Source: Caryophanales bacterium UBA784 (GTDB lineage Bacteria > Bacillota_I > Bacilli_A > RFN20 > CAG-288). From it: a stretch of 64,000 nt of DNA. Positions 45,332 through 53,351 of the stretch are shown here, piece by piece. The translations under genes and the position numbers were made by a program. Every line of letters begins with the position of its first letter. Within the stretch, counting starts at the first letter, position 1. The notes under the pieces were generated by a model. That model was not told the origin of the DNA and searched no databases. It saw only the letters and a list, made by a program, of their open reading frames with translations. Location of the stretch: positions 1 to 64,000 of the forward strand of contig DBJE01000003.1 in assembly GCA_002297045.1 (NCBI GenBank). Direction: 5' to 3'.

Positions 45332-46678
45332 TTATTCAAATTGAAATGTTGCAAGAAAGTCTTTGATAAGGAAAGCGCAAAAGTGAGGGAAAGTGCAGAT
45401 GTTGGAGTCGAATCCGATATTTCCTTTTACGATTTTTATTCCGAAACGGATTTCCGGATAGTTGTCGCTTTTTATTAAAGTCGAAAGAGATTTGGAATTG
45501 TTATTGCCGGCTTTCACTTCAATCGGTACGAGATAATCTTTATATCGAACAAGGAATTCTTCCTGCAAAGTTGAGTTTTCCTTTTTGTAATAACGAAGGT
45601 CGTAACCGGATTTTACGAGTGCTTCTCCGATAATGCTTTCAAATAAGCCGCCTTTATAAACGTCAAGGTTCTTATTTTGGCGGAAATCCATTTGGGCTTC
45701 GTCGTCGAGCTGAGAAAGGAGTAGACCGTTATCTGCGTAATAAAGGATACAGCAATCTTCGATGACGTTTCCTTTAAGCGGTAAATTCGGGGTTTGTAAA
45801 GCTCTGCTGACGTTTACGATGCCTGCGTCTTCAAGCCATTCGAGCGAACCGCGGTAATCTGCAAATTTTGCGCCTGAACGAACCTTTGAAATTTGGAATT
45901 TCTTGTTTTCTTTGCCGAGTTGGAAAGGAACGGATTGAAATACGTTTGTAATACGCGATTTATCAAGCCCTACTGCATACTTCCGGATGTCTGCCTCGTA
46001 GCCGATAATGATTTGGCGTTGAATTTCAAGAGTGTTTTCAAACGTCTTTTTTGAAACAAAATCTTTTACGGCGTCAGGCATACCGCCCACGATGCAGTAA
46101 TCCAAAAACAAGTCGTTATAGATTTTCAGCACGGCAGGAGAAAACGGGGTAAACGATTGCATGTGAGATAAAATATCTTCCTTAACGGAATCGTCGTATC
46201 CGAGCGCCCATAGGAACTCTTCAAAGTCGAGCGAACGCATTTCGATTTCGGTCTTATAGCCTACGCTGATATTCGAGATTTCCTTGTAATGAACGCCAAG
46301 CAAAGAACCGCTGCAAATCACATCGTAATTTCCGTCAAGCGAAAAGAATTTTAAAGACGTTGCAATGTCGGGAAATTCTTGAATTTCATCAAAGAAAATA
46401 AGAGTTTTGCCTTTGATAAATCGGGCTTCCGGGTTGATTCGAGAAATGTTTTTGATAACGGCTTCGGCAGAGTATCCGTTTTCAACAATTTGCTTATAAA
46501 CAGGATCTTCGGCAAAGTTGATTTCAACAATGCTTTCGTAATTCTGCTCGGCAAAGGTTTCGATTGATTTTGTTTTGCCGACCTGTCTTGCACCTTTTAT
46601 AATAAGTGGTTTGCGATTCGGGTTTGCTTTCCAATCGAAAAGAAATTTGTCGATTTTACGTTTCAAGTATTCGCTCAT
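45332..46678 (-). CDS. AAA ATPase with DUF4143 domain
   Basis: The start at 46678 (MSEYLKRKIDKFL) has GAGGTG before it; the upstream codons are unlikely. The 448 residues show the P-loop GARQVGKTKS near 35, Walker B LIFFDEIQEFPD, SGSLLGVHYKEI and the DUF4143 C-terminal part with IEVKAGNNNSKSLS, a PD-(D/E)XK-like core. Proteins of this kind are common on mobile elements; some act with restriction or toxin systems, but the role is unknown. A -10 (46708-46703) is present. A broken relative lies at 21037-22330. Confidence 0.9.
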   Translation of the reverse strand: MSEYLKRKIDKFLFDWKANPNRKPLIIKGARQVGKTKSIETFAEQNYESIVEINFAEDPVYKQIVENGYSAEAVIKNISRINPEARFIKGKTLIFFDEIQEFPDIATSLKFFSLDGNYDVICSGSLLGVHYKEISNISVGYKTEIEMRSLDFEEFLWALGYDDSVKEDILSHMQSFTPFSPAVLKIYNDLFLDYCIVGGMPDAVKDFVSKKTFENTLEIQRQIIIGYEADIRKYAVGLDKSRITNVFQSVPFQLGKENKKFQISKVRSGAKFADYRGSLEWLEDAGIVNVSRALQTPNLPLKGNVIEDCCILYYADNGLLLSQLDDEAQMDFRQNKNLDVYKGGLFESIIGEALVKSGYDLRYYKKENSTLQEEFLVRYKDYLVPIEVKAGNNNSKSLSTLIKSDNYPEIRFGIKIVKGNIGFDSNICTFPHFCAFLIKDFLATFQFE

Positions 46679-46883
46679 AGTTAAGCACCTCATTTTGATC
46701 CTATTATAGCACATTAAATAAAATCAAGCCGTTTTATAAAAAATGAGCGAGTTTTAATCTGCGGTAACTAAAAAATTGGTGAGTTTATGTAGATAAATGC
46801 CATTTTTATGTTTATCATGCTAGGTGGGAGTAATGTGGTTTGAGGTGAAAATTCATAAAAATGATTTTTCGAGGAGGTAAAAA

Positions 46884-47032
46884 ATGAGGAAAAACAATAT
46901 ACGAGATACCCCCCCGTTATCGTAATTCCGAAAGGTTACACGATAGACGACTTGATGGACTTCGACGACGAGGAATATGAAAACGGCGAGCCGGCAATGG
47001 TAGAGGAGGTGAAAGTTGTCTTTGAGCAGTGA
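46884..47032 (+). pseudogene. Small element protein broken at a C7 tract
   Basis: GAGGAGG precedes an ATG at 46884; the frame reads MRKNNIRDTPP and stops. In the next frame PVIVIPKGYTIDDLMDF and a tail ending VVFEQ run on to 47032. The two join at seven C bases (46909-46915), so one base gained or lost explains the break. I know it only as a small conserved element protein; no function is visible. Confidence 0.6.
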
Positions 47033-47744
47033 AGAAAAGAATACGGTGTAGGAGAAACTAACGCCGCAGAGAAAGCAACTTGTGGACAAGGAAATGGAAA
47101 ACCTTGAAAAAGACAATCTCTTTTGGATGCAAGGTTGGGTATCGTCGGGCGCGCCGGAATTGGCAATTACAGGCAAAAAATATCACGGGATCAATAACCT
47201 TTTCCTGTCGCTTATTGCGATGAGCGAAAACTACGGTGATAACCGTTGGGCAACGTTCAGGCAGATGGAAGAAAAGGGTTGGACTTTCAAGAAAGAAGAG
47301 GAAGGCAACAGTCTTGCAAAGGGTAAGGGCGCGAGCATTGAATATTACGAAATGCGAGATAAAGAAACGAAAAAGCGTTTTGACAGAAGCGTTCTTGACG
47401 GAATGACGGCAAGCGAACAGCAGGAATATACGGAAATAGCCAATGAAATCAACCCTGTGTTGAGAGAAGATTATAAATATGTGATAGAATTATTGCACCT
47501 TTGCGGATCGAGAGATTTAAGTGTTAAAACATTTAGCGAAAGATATAATTCTGTTAACCATGAGTTTCGTCTTTTACCTTTGGATTTGTTGGAGTTTTTA
47601 TATAGTGTAGGAATAATTGAAAACACTTGGAAGGATAAGGTCGGAAGACCCATGCATCGATCCATTTTCAGAAATGAAGGTGATTTTGATAGAAATCTTC
47701 AGTTGAGAATTATTCCTGCAGTATGGAATGGTCTAACAGTGTAA
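47016..47744 (+). pseudogene. ArdC-like antirestriction protein, nonsense-mutated and chimeric
   Basis: A TTG start at 47016, 7 bases after AGGAGG, opens SLSSEEKNTV and is followed by TAG at 47049 where relatives have Gln. The downstream frame runs to 47744. FWMQGWVSSGAPELAITGKK, GINNLFLSLI and RWATFRQMEEKGW are ArdC/DUF1738 N-terminal motifs, an ssDNA-binding antirestriction domain. After about residue 150 (near 47450) the DNA turns AT-rich and the protein no longer fits ArdC, so another gene's tail was joined on. GTG at 47082 could restart translation. Confidence 0.7.
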
Positions 47745-47788
47745 ATGGAAATAGTAGTGCAGCTATTTCGTATGTGATAGCCAGACTT

Positions 47789-47820
47789 AACCGCGGGGAA
47801 ATCCGTGGTTTTTCTTTTTT
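47789..47820 (+). terminator. Terminator before rluB
   Basis: AACCGCGG and CCGTGGTT form a stem with one G-T pair, followed by a T-rich run. Confidence 0.75.
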
Positions 47821-47921
47821 CAGAGGAAAACCAAGGTATCAGGTTAGGGAATCTAAGGATAAGGAGAAAAATAGTCTGTTTTAGTGTAGAATATGCAGGA
47901 AGAGAAAGTGAAATCTATCGT

Positions 47922-48707
47922 ATGGATAAAGAACGGATTCAGAAGATCCTCTCCGAAAGGGGAGTGTGTTCCCGAAGAAAGGCAGAAGCCCTTCTTGCAG
48001 AAGGGAAAATCAAAGTAAACGGAAAGGTTGTCGATGAGCCTGGTTTTAAGTGCACAAGGGAAGATGAGATTGAAGTGGATGGACAGAAGGTCAGCCCACA
48101 GGAAAAGAGTGCTCCTGTCTATCTAAGGAGGAACAAACCCTATGATGTCGTCTCCACTTCCAGCGACCCGGAAGGCAGAAGGACCATCCTTGACTTTGTC
48201 CCGAAGAAATACGGACGTGTCTTTTCCATTGGACGTCTTGACCATAATTCGACCGGTCTGCTTCTTTTGACCAACGACGGCGAGTTTGCCAACTTGATGA
48301 CTCATCCTTCCTCCGCTCCGGAAAAGGAATATCTTGTCCAATGCAAGAATCCCTATCAGGGGGATGAAATCGAAAAAAGGGCAAAAGGAATCTATATTCC
48401 TCAGGACGCCTACAAGACAAAGCCTTGCGAAGCTAAACTTGTCCGGAGCCTTGATTCATCCTGTGTTTTTTCTCTTGTTCTCCATGAAGGAAAAAAACGG
48501 GAAATCCGTCATAGGAGGGAGACAAGGAACCATCCGGTCACTGTCTTAAGGCGAATCCGGATTGGCGATATCCTTCTCGGAAAAAGGAAACCCGGCGAGG
48601 TGAAGGAAATCCCTTCCGAACTAGTGAAGCAAAGGCGTGAGGAGTGCCTTTTACGGAAGAAAGACAATCAGTTAAGCGGAGATGCCAATGAGGACGACGA
48701 TCAATAA
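47922..48707 (+). CDS. rluB: Ribosomal pseudouridine synthase (RluB/RsuA family)
   Basis: The start at 47922 (MDKERIQKILSERG) matches the S4 domain opening; the open frame upstream does not. The 262 residues comprise the S4 RNA-binding domain (about 1-60) and the catalytic domain with GRLDHNSTGLLLLTNDGE, which holds the catalytic Asp, then EGKKREIRHRRE. It converts uridine to pseudouridine in 23S or 16S rRNA. The KRRRE-like end overlaps the next gene. No strong ribosome site is seen. RluB versus RsuA cannot be settled by eye. Confidence 0.92.
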   Translation: MDKERIQKILSERGVCSRRKAEALLAEGKIKVNGKVVDEPGFKCTREDEIEVDGQKVSPQEKSAPVYLRRNKPYDVVSTSSDPEGRRTILDFVPKKYGRVFSIGRLDHNSTGLLLLTNDGEFANLMTHPSSAPEKEYLVQCKNPYQGDEIEKRAKGIYIPQDAYKTKPCEAKLVRSLDSSCVFSLVLHEGKKREIRHRRETRNHPVTVLRRIRIGDILLGKRKPGEVKEIPSELVKQRREECLLRKKDNQLSGDANEDDDQ

Positions 48708-49800
48708 TAAAGGAATGGATATCCGGTGGAAAAAGGCAGCCAGGATTTTCCTTCTTGCCTTAGCCGGATATGGAATCGCCCTATTTGGGCAGATACCGGG
48801 TGCCAGATTTTCTTCCCTTTATCCGATTGACCTTTCTGATGTCAGGCTACTCTTTACTTATGCCCTCTACGGCTTCTTCCCATCCTTTTTCGTTCTTGTC
48901 TTTAAAAACGCTATGGTTTCCCTTACCTTCTTTTCTACCCTCTGCCTACCTTTTCCTGTCTATCCGATCAGGATTACCATTAACAGCCTTTTTAGGCTTT
49001 TATCTTTGTTCTTCTTTGATCGTTTCCATCGCTTCTTTTCTTCTTTCTTCCCCCTCCGATTTCTTGCGTATCTTCTCCTTCTTGCCCTTGTTTCTTCTTC
49101 CTGCGGATATTTCTCCTTTCTTTTTCTTCTTCCTTCCAGTCTAAAAGGAAGTTTCTCCTCTGTTTATTGTTCCTCAATGCCGAAAATAGAAGAAAGGCGA
49201 ACGATATCCTCGTTCTTCTTTTTCTCGGATTCCTATGCAGTTTCTTCTTTCTGCTATGGTCTCTTCTATGGGCTTATCTGTGAAGGAAGTTCTCTCTTCC
49301 TCTATGAAATTTTATTGAATCCCTTAATTTTTAAGATAAGGAAATCCCCGGCCAATACTTCAAAGGTGTTTCTTACTAAGCGGGAAAGGAGCCACTTTTC
49401 CCCCTTTGACTCCATTCTCTCTATTGCCATCAAGGAAGGAGAAGACAAAAGGAAACGACAAAGGATTATCAATAAGCGGCGGGTCAAAGACATCAAGGAT
49501 GATGCTCCGGTAGAAAAAGACATCAACGAAAACCGATATGAGTACCAGCTCTCCATTGACGAATTCGGAGTAAGCCGGAAAATCACCCTCTCCTCCCTTG
49601 TCCATTCCTCGGCCCTCATTCTTGCCTATCTGAAAAACATCTATCCAAAGCAGAGCTATAAAATCCTTTCCTATCAATACTTAGGGGATTCCTATGTGGA
49701 TGCCTCGACTGACGGTCTTTCCAAAGACGTCTTCCGTAAGCTTCACCACTGCGACAAGATTACGACTTCTAGCTATTCCGTCACCATTCGGATAAGATAG
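48688..49800 (+). CDS. ECF transporter S component-like (RibU type) with C-terminal extension
   Basis: The start at 48688 has GGAG six bases before it; 48682 is an alternative, and 48715 is less likely. The first ~230 residues carry about six helices, and YPIDLSDVRLLFTYALYG followed by VLVFKNAM is the RibU-like signature of vitamin-binding S components. The last ~120 residues are a basic linker and a small soluble domain (RYEYQLSIDEFGV, ILSYQYLGDSYV). S components normally end at the membrane, so the extension is unusual. The vitamin is probably riboflavin, but this is unproved. It overlaps rluB. Confidence 0.65.
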   Translation: MRTTINNKGMDIRWKKAARIFLLALAGYGIALFGQIPGARFSSLYPIDLSDVRLLFTYALYGFFPSFFVLVFKNAMVSLTFFSTLCLPFPVYPIRITINSLFRLLSLFFFDRFHRFFSSFFPLRFLAYLLLLALVSSSCGYFSFLFLLPSSLKGSFSSVYCSSMPKIEERRTISSFFFFSDSYAVSSFCYGLFYGLICEGSSLFLYEILLNPLIFKIRKSPANTSKVFLTKRERSHFSPFDSILSIAIKEGEDKRKRQRIINKRRVKDIKDDAPVEKDINENRYEYQLSIDEFGVSRKITLSSLVHSSALILAYLKNIYPKQSYKILSYQYLGDSYVDASTDGLSKDVFRKLHHCDKITTSSYSVTIRIR

Positions 49801-49808
49801 ACAACAAA

Positions 49809-49840
49809 AAACTGCCCTCGGATTGTCCCGAAGGCAGTTT
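49809..49840. terminator. Bidirectional terminator between S component and ferredoxin
   Basis: AAACTGCC and GGCAGTTT form the stem with an inner CTCGG/CCCGAAG pairing. T-runs lie on both sides. Confidence 0.85.
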
Positions 49841-49858
49841 TCTTTTGCTGTTTAGGAA

Positions 49859-50044
49859 TTAGTCCTCGGCAGTGATAGCCTGGACCGGGCAGCCGTCGAT
49901 GGCGGACTGGACAGCAGATTCATCGGTGATCTTTCCGGTGAAAGCAGCCTTTCCTTCGTCATTGAGCTCGAAGGTGTCGGCAGCAATGCCAGTGCAGGCA
50001 CCGCATCCAATGCATAAAGAATCATCAATAACAACTTTGGTCAT
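49859..50044 (-). CDS. fer: Single-cluster 4Fe-4S ferredoxin
   Basis: The start at 50044 (MTKVVIDDSLC) is preferred; an ATG at 50062 also exists, with GGAGG between the two. The protein has 61 residues. CIGCGAC and a later CP give the four cysteines of one 4Fe-4S cluster, as in the small ferredoxins of anaerobes. It carries low-potential electrons to oxidoreductases. It has a clear promoter and terminator, so it stands alone, and supports an anaerobic lifestyle. Confidence 0.93.
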   Translation of the reverse strand: MTKVVIDDSLCIGCGACTGIAADTFELNDEGKAAFTGKITDESAVQSAIDGCPVQAITAED

Positions 50045-50067
50045 TTCAGTTACATCCTCCATGGCAT

Positions 50068-50096
50068 ATTGTAGCCAAAGCAGGTTAGACTTTCAA
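50068..50096 (-). promoter_or_regulatory. Promoter of the ferredoxin gene
   Basis: TTGAAA (50096-50091), a 17-base spacer and TACAAT (50073-50068) on the minus strand. Confidence 0.8.
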
Positions 50097-50231
50097 GAGT
50101 CATCATCGGAATAAATTGTTTGTCTTAAAAGTTAGCGTAATCTAACTGAAAATCGGAAAAAATTGCTTCTTCTTCCTTCAGGCCTGTTTTCATCCTGGTC
50201 CACCCTTGGTAAAGTTTTCTTCAATAAACCG

Positions 50232-50260
50232 TTGACAATAAATAGAAACTGCGGTAAGAT
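50232..50260 (+). promoter_or_regulatory. Promoter of tRNA-Ile
   Basis: A consensus TTGACA at 50232-50237, a 17-base spacer and TAAGAT at 50255-50260. Confidence 0.85.
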
Positions 50261-50275
50261 TATTTCCGCTTAAAT

Positions 50276-50352
50276 GGGCCTTTAGCTCAGTTGGTTAGAG
50301 CGTGCGCTTGATAAGCGCAAGGTCGGTGGTCCGAGCCCACTAAGGCCCACCA
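50276..50352 (+). tRNA. tRNA-Ile(GAT)
   Basis: A 77-base cloverleaf with acceptor GGGCCTT/AAGGCCC, loop TTGATAA and encoded CCA. Confidence 0.95.
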
Positions 50353-50363
50353 TTTAAGAAAAT

Positions 50364-50389
50364 AAGCCGGGCGGTATCGTCCGGCTTTT
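50364..50389. terminator. Terminator after tRNA-Ile
   Basis: AAGCCGG and CCGGCTT form the stem, followed by TTTC. It may also serve the converging peptidase gene. Confidence 0.75.
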
Positions 50390-50398
50390 CTAGTGTCT

Positions 50399-51706
50399 TT
50401 ATTCTAAGGACAAGGAGCCGTCTGTCAGTCTTAAAGTAGAGGAGAAGTAGGTCTCTATCAGTCTTGCCCTGTTGTTGATGTCTTCGCTTCCGCATAGTTC
50501 CGTTGAGGAATGCCTGGCAAGCTGAGGGAGTCCGATATCGCATGCCGTCAGGGAGACTTCGGAATTGGAGAGGTTTCCTAGTGTCGATCCTCCTCTTAGA
50601 TCGCTGCGGTTTGTGAAGTACTGGAGAGGGGCTTTGGCTTTCTGTCCAAGAAGGGAAATCATCGCCCTTGAATAGGCATCGCTGGTGTAGGACTGGTTGG
50701 CGTTTGACTTGACGACGATTCCCTTATTCCTTTCCACGTCTGTTGTCTTATCGCTGATTTCCGGATGGTTTGGATGGTTGGCATGGGCATTATCGATGGA
50801 AAGAAGGCAGGATTTTGATATAGCCTGTTTCCTTTCATCTAGGTTACCTTTTAAAGCATAGGACACCCGTTCCAGGACATCCTTTAGGAATGTGGAATTT
50901 GCCCCTTGCTTAGTCAGACTTCCTACTTCTTCATTGTCGAAGGAGGCGAAGACATTGACTGCCTTGTTGTCCTTTGCCGAAAGGAAGCCAAAGAGTGCGC
51001 TATAGGCACTAGAGAGATCGTCTAACCGGGGAGAAGAAAGGAACTCCTTGTTCCTTCCGACATAGCAGGGCTTTACCCGGCTATAAAGGAAGAGGTCGTG
51101 GGAGAGGATTTCTACGTCCTTCTCTAAGCCGAGCTTTTCCTTCAGGTAGGTTTCAAAAGAGAAGTCTTCCTTACCGACTCCTAGGATAGGAAGCCTATCC
51201 TTAGAGGGGTTATAGGACATCGAGGAATTGATGTTCCGGTTAAAGTGGATGGCAAGGTTAGGAATGGTCAGGAGGTCTTCATCGATGTTTAATAGCCTAG
51301 ACTTAGCCTCCCTTCCCTTCTTGACCATGACTCTTCCGGCGAAGGAAAGAGGACGGTCAAGCCAGGTGTTATAGATGCCTCCTCCATAAGGCTCCGTGTT
51401 AAGAAGAATCAGATTCTGATAATGGATGACTGGGTTAGGCTTGATTTTGAAGGATGGGGAGTCATTGTGTGTCGCACTGATTTGGAAGAATAGCTGGTTT
51501 TCTTCTTTCGGTATCCGGAAAGCAATCAGGGAGGAGCCGTTTCGGGTTAGATAATACTTCCCTCCCCGATGGATGTTCCTAGGCTCCCTCTCCGAAAGCT
51601 TTGTGTATCCTTCCTTTGATAATTCCTCTTCCCTGTTTCTTACCGCATGGAAGACGGAATAGGACTTGGTTAGCCTGTCTTTGACGAAATCTTTTGCCTG
51701 TGACAT
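50399..51706 (-). CDS. apeB: M18 family aspartyl aminopeptidase
   Basis: The protein has 435 residues with GAGG before the ATG. The metal-ligand blocks are in order: ATHNDSPSFK near residue 82, YGGGIYNTWLDRPLSFAG near 110, SFDNEEVGSLTKQGA near 258 and DNAHANHPN near 309, with the final His segment near the C-terminus (LARHSSTELCG). M18 enzymes are dodecameric zinc peptidases that release N-terminal Asp/Glu in the cytoplasm. The gene is alone on the minus strand and converges with tRNA-Ile. Confidence 0.95.
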   Translation of the reverse strand: MSQAKDFVKDRLTKSYSVFHAVRNREEELSKEGYTKLSEREPRNIHRGGKYYLTRNGSSLIAFRIPKEENQLFFQISATHNDSPSFKIKPNPVIHYQNLILLNTEPYGGGIYNTWLDRPLSFAGRVMVKKGREAKSRLLNIDEDLLTIPNLAIHFNRNINSSMSYNPSKDRLPILGVGKEDFSFETYLKEKLGLEKDVEILSHDLFLYSRVKPCYVGRNKEFLSSPRLDDLSSAYSALFGFLSAKDNKAVNVFASFDNEEVGSLTKQGANSTFLKDVLERVSYALKGNLDERKQAISKSCLLSIDNAHANHPNHPEISDKTTDVERNKGIVVKSNANQSYTSDAYSRAMISLLGQKAKAPLQYFTNRSDLRGGSTLGNLSNSEVSLTACDIGLPQLARHSSTELCGSEDINNRARLIETYFSSTLRLTDGSLSLE

Positions 51707-51804
51707 GATGAATTACCTCGGTAGTATTCTAGCAGAGGGGAAGGAAAAACGGGTCTTTCTTGTAAAGTGCCTTTTTCGATGATAAACTAGTATGCTGTCT
51801 AGCC

Positions 51805-51879
51805 GAGTGCTTAGCTCAGCGGGAGAGCGCTTCCTTCACACGGAAGAGGTCGTAGGTCCGATCCCTATAGCACTCACCA
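51805..51879 (+). tRNA. tRNA-Val(CAC)
   Basis: A 75-base cloverleaf with acceptor GAGTGCT/AGCACTC, loop TTCACAC and encoded CCA. Confidence 0.92.
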
Positions 51880-51885
51880 GTGAAA

Positions 51886-51962
51886 TGCCAACTTAGCTCA
51901 TCAGGTAGAGCAGCTGATTTGTAATCAGCAGGTGGCTGGTCCGAGTCCGGCAGTTGGCACCA
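51886..51962 (+). tRNA. tRNA-Thr(TGT)
   Basis: A cloverleaf with acceptor TGCCAAC/GTTGGCA, loop TTTGTAA and encoded CCA. It follows tRNA-Val by six bases, so both are one transcript. Confidence 0.93.
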
Positions 51963-51970
51963 TATGAAAA

Positions 51971-52017
51971 GGCTGCCTAATGCTAAGGCGAAAAGCCTAG
52001 GCGGGCAGCCTTTTTTT
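51971..52017 (+). terminator. Nested-hairpin terminator after tRNA-Thr
   Basis: Outer stem GGCTGCC/GGCAGCC, inner stem AGGC/GCCT and seven T bases. Confidence 0.88.
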
Positions 52018-52481
52018 GTATCCAAAATCATGTCTTTCCTTTGGCCAATGATGGTCTATCTGGAAATGCAATGTCCGTTCAATAACGATTCTCTTCTTGG
52101 TCAGCTTCATTTGCGTGCCATTTTCCATCCAGACTTCCTTCAGACGTCTGTGCCGCTAAAGAAAGAGAGGAAGCAACGGGAACTGTAACGGACTTGTGTT
52201 GAGAATAGGTGAAGAAGGGACCGGGGATTGGAAAGAAAAAACGAGGAAGGACATTTATTCTATTGACTAGCCGGTTCATTCTTATTTCGATTTACAAATC
52301 AGCCAAAAAGAAAAATCACCCCGTTTCTGAGGTCATTGTTTCGCTATTTGCCTTCCGACTCTTGAGAGATTTTACTCCACTTGTCAAGTTTTATGGTAAC
52401 ACCGAACCCGTAAAGGTGAACAGACAGGATTCGGATACAAATCCGATGGGGGCAATGTAGGATTTTTTCGAACATTTTTGT
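52018..52481. other. Gene-free stretch with a tRNA-3'-end-like scar
   Basis: No gene is supported. At 52447-52473 the sequence closely resembles the tRNA-3'-end-like segment at 53057-53086 (GGGGCAATGTAGGATTTTTT against GGGGCAATGCAGGATTTATT, then CGAAC). This looks like an integration scar. Confidence 0.5.
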
Positions 52482-52748
52482 CTATTTATAAACATCTCGC
52501 CGATGTCCGATTTTGATTACCAAAATAATCAGCCGATCATCCTTGATAAGACACAATAATCGAAAATCGCCAATACGATAACGCCATTGTCCGGATTTAT
52601 TTCCTACAAGAGGCTTTCCGATGGATCTTGGGTTTTCGTTTGACTCAAGATGCTTCCGAATCCAAGCATCAATTAGCTTTTGAGTGTATTTGTCGAGTTT
52701 TCCGAATTCTTTAAAGGCTTCATCTGAAAACTCAATTTTATAAGCCAT
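52482..52748 (-). CDS. relE: RelE-type mRNA interferase toxin
   Basis: The protein has 88 residues. KIEFSDEAFKEFGKLDK, GKPLVGNKSGQWRYRIGDFR and ILVIKIGHRRDVY follow the RelE/ParE order; RIGDYR-type and GHRxxVY ends are typical of RelE. These toxins cut mRNA in the ribosomal A site. The start overlaps the antitoxin stop by 11 bases. The His/Arg in GHRRDVY and the Arg cluster keep activity likely. Confidence 0.92.
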   Translation of the reverse strand: MAYKIEFSDEAFKEFGKLDKYTQKLIDAWIRKHLESNENPRSIGKPLVGNKSGQWRYRIGDFRLLCLIKDDRLIILVIKIGHRRDVYK

Positions 52749-52959
52749 ATGTTTTTCTCAGCTCATCCAAAGAATGCGTCTTAGGATTCTTGTTGAATTT
52801 TTCAACCTCTTCAGCCATTTCCGCCACATCGAATTCATCCTCGATTTTTTCCAGCAGTGCACGTTTATATGCTTCCGAAATAGAGATGCCGTGAATGGCA
52901 GAATAACTTTTAAAAAGCTTTGTCTCTTCTTCGTTTGTTCTAACTGACACTACAGCCAT
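52738..52959 (-). CDS. relB: RelB/DinJ-type antitoxin
   Basis: The start at 52959 (MAVVSVRTNEEE) has AAGGAG about 10 bases before it; the ATG at 52983 is part of the leader. The 73 residues show an N-terminal ribbon-helix-helix (VSVRTNEEETKLFKSYSAI, HGISISEAYKRAL), then an acidic helix that wraps the toxin. It represses its own promoter with the toxin and is normally degraded by proteases under stress. Confidence 0.9.
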   Translation of the reverse strand: MAVVSVRTNEEETKLFKSYSAIHGISISEAYKRALLEKIEDEFDVAEMAEEVEKFNKNPKTHSLDELRKTYGL

Positions 52960-52980
52960 TTCATTATTTCTCCTTTGATG

Positions 52981-53011
52981 CAATTATAATTGTAAACTAC
53001 ATTGTAGTCAA
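52981..53011 (-). promoter_or_regulatory. Promoter and operators of the RelBE-like operon
   Basis: TTGACT (53011-53006), a 17-base spacer and TATAAT (52988-52983). The -10 lies in the perfect palindrome CAATTATAATTG (52981-52992); a second, ACTAC-ATT-GTAGT (52996-53008), overlaps the -35. Both suit a ribbon-helix-helix repressor. Confidence 0.75.
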
Positions 53012-53021
53012 GAAAAAAAGT

Positions 53022-53046
53022 AAAAAAACACGGATTTCTCCGTGTT
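53022..53046 (-). terminator. Terminator of the YoeB/YefM operon
   Basis: AACACGG and CCGTGTT form a stem, with a T-run on the minus strand. The same hairpin recurs at 53672-53696. Confidence 0.85.
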
Positions 53047-53064
53047 GAATTTTAGATGGCGGGG
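53023..53064. repeat. 42-bp direct repeat, copy 1
   Basis: Identical to 53673-53714 except one base. It holds a hairpin and the start of a tRNA-like 3' end (GATGGCGGGG). The two copies flank the YoeB/YefM module 650 bp apart, like attachment-site duplications. Confidence 0.85.
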
Positions 53065-53086
53065 CAATGCAGGATTTATTCGAACC
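53057..53086 (-). other. tRNA 3'-end-like scar
   Basis: On the minus strand it reads GTTCGAATAAATCC and ends TTGCCCCGCCA, like a T-arm and acceptor end. No matching 5' half exists, so it is not a tRNA gene. It is similar to 52447-52473. Confidence 0.55.
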
Positions 53087-53087
53087 C

Positions 53088-53351
53088 TTATCGTTCGTAA
53101 TGTGACCACATGGAATGAACAATCACGATATGCTTTTGGGAATCAATGCGATAAACAAGTCGATGCTGGATATTGATTCTTCGGGAATAATATCCGTTCA
53201 AATCTCCAACAAGTTTTTCAAAAGAAGGAGGCGTCTGAAATGGGTTTTCAGAAAGCAACACCAGCAAGGACTTGGCTTTCTTCTCTAAACCGGCCATTTT
53301 CAATTTCGGCTTATCTTTCTCAGCGTTTTTGGTAAAAAAGACAGCCCACAT
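53088..53351 (-). CDS. yoeB: YoeB/Txe-type toxin
   Basis: The 87 residues fit this family: a short N-terminal strand, then KLKMAGLEKKAKSLLVLLSENPF, GDLNGYYSRRINIQHRLVYRI and the C-terminal catalytic VHSMWSHYE. The end with His-Tyr is the YoeB signature. It cuts mRNA at the ribosome. It directly follows its antitoxin, 53352 being the last base of that gene's stop codon. Confidence 0.93.
   Translation of the reverse strand: MWAVFFTKNAEKDKPKLKMAGLEKKAKSLLVLLSENPFQTPPSFEKLVGDLNGYYSRRINIQHRLVYRIDSQKHIVIVHSMWSHYER

Noticed and set aside
21037..47744. Prophage
   Set aside because: No capsid, tail, terminase or lysis genes are present; the remnants are of plasmid/ICE and IS type.
52209..52460. 83-aa plus-strand ORF after the tRNAs
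   Set aside because: No family and no convincing start; its end lies over a tRNA-like scar.
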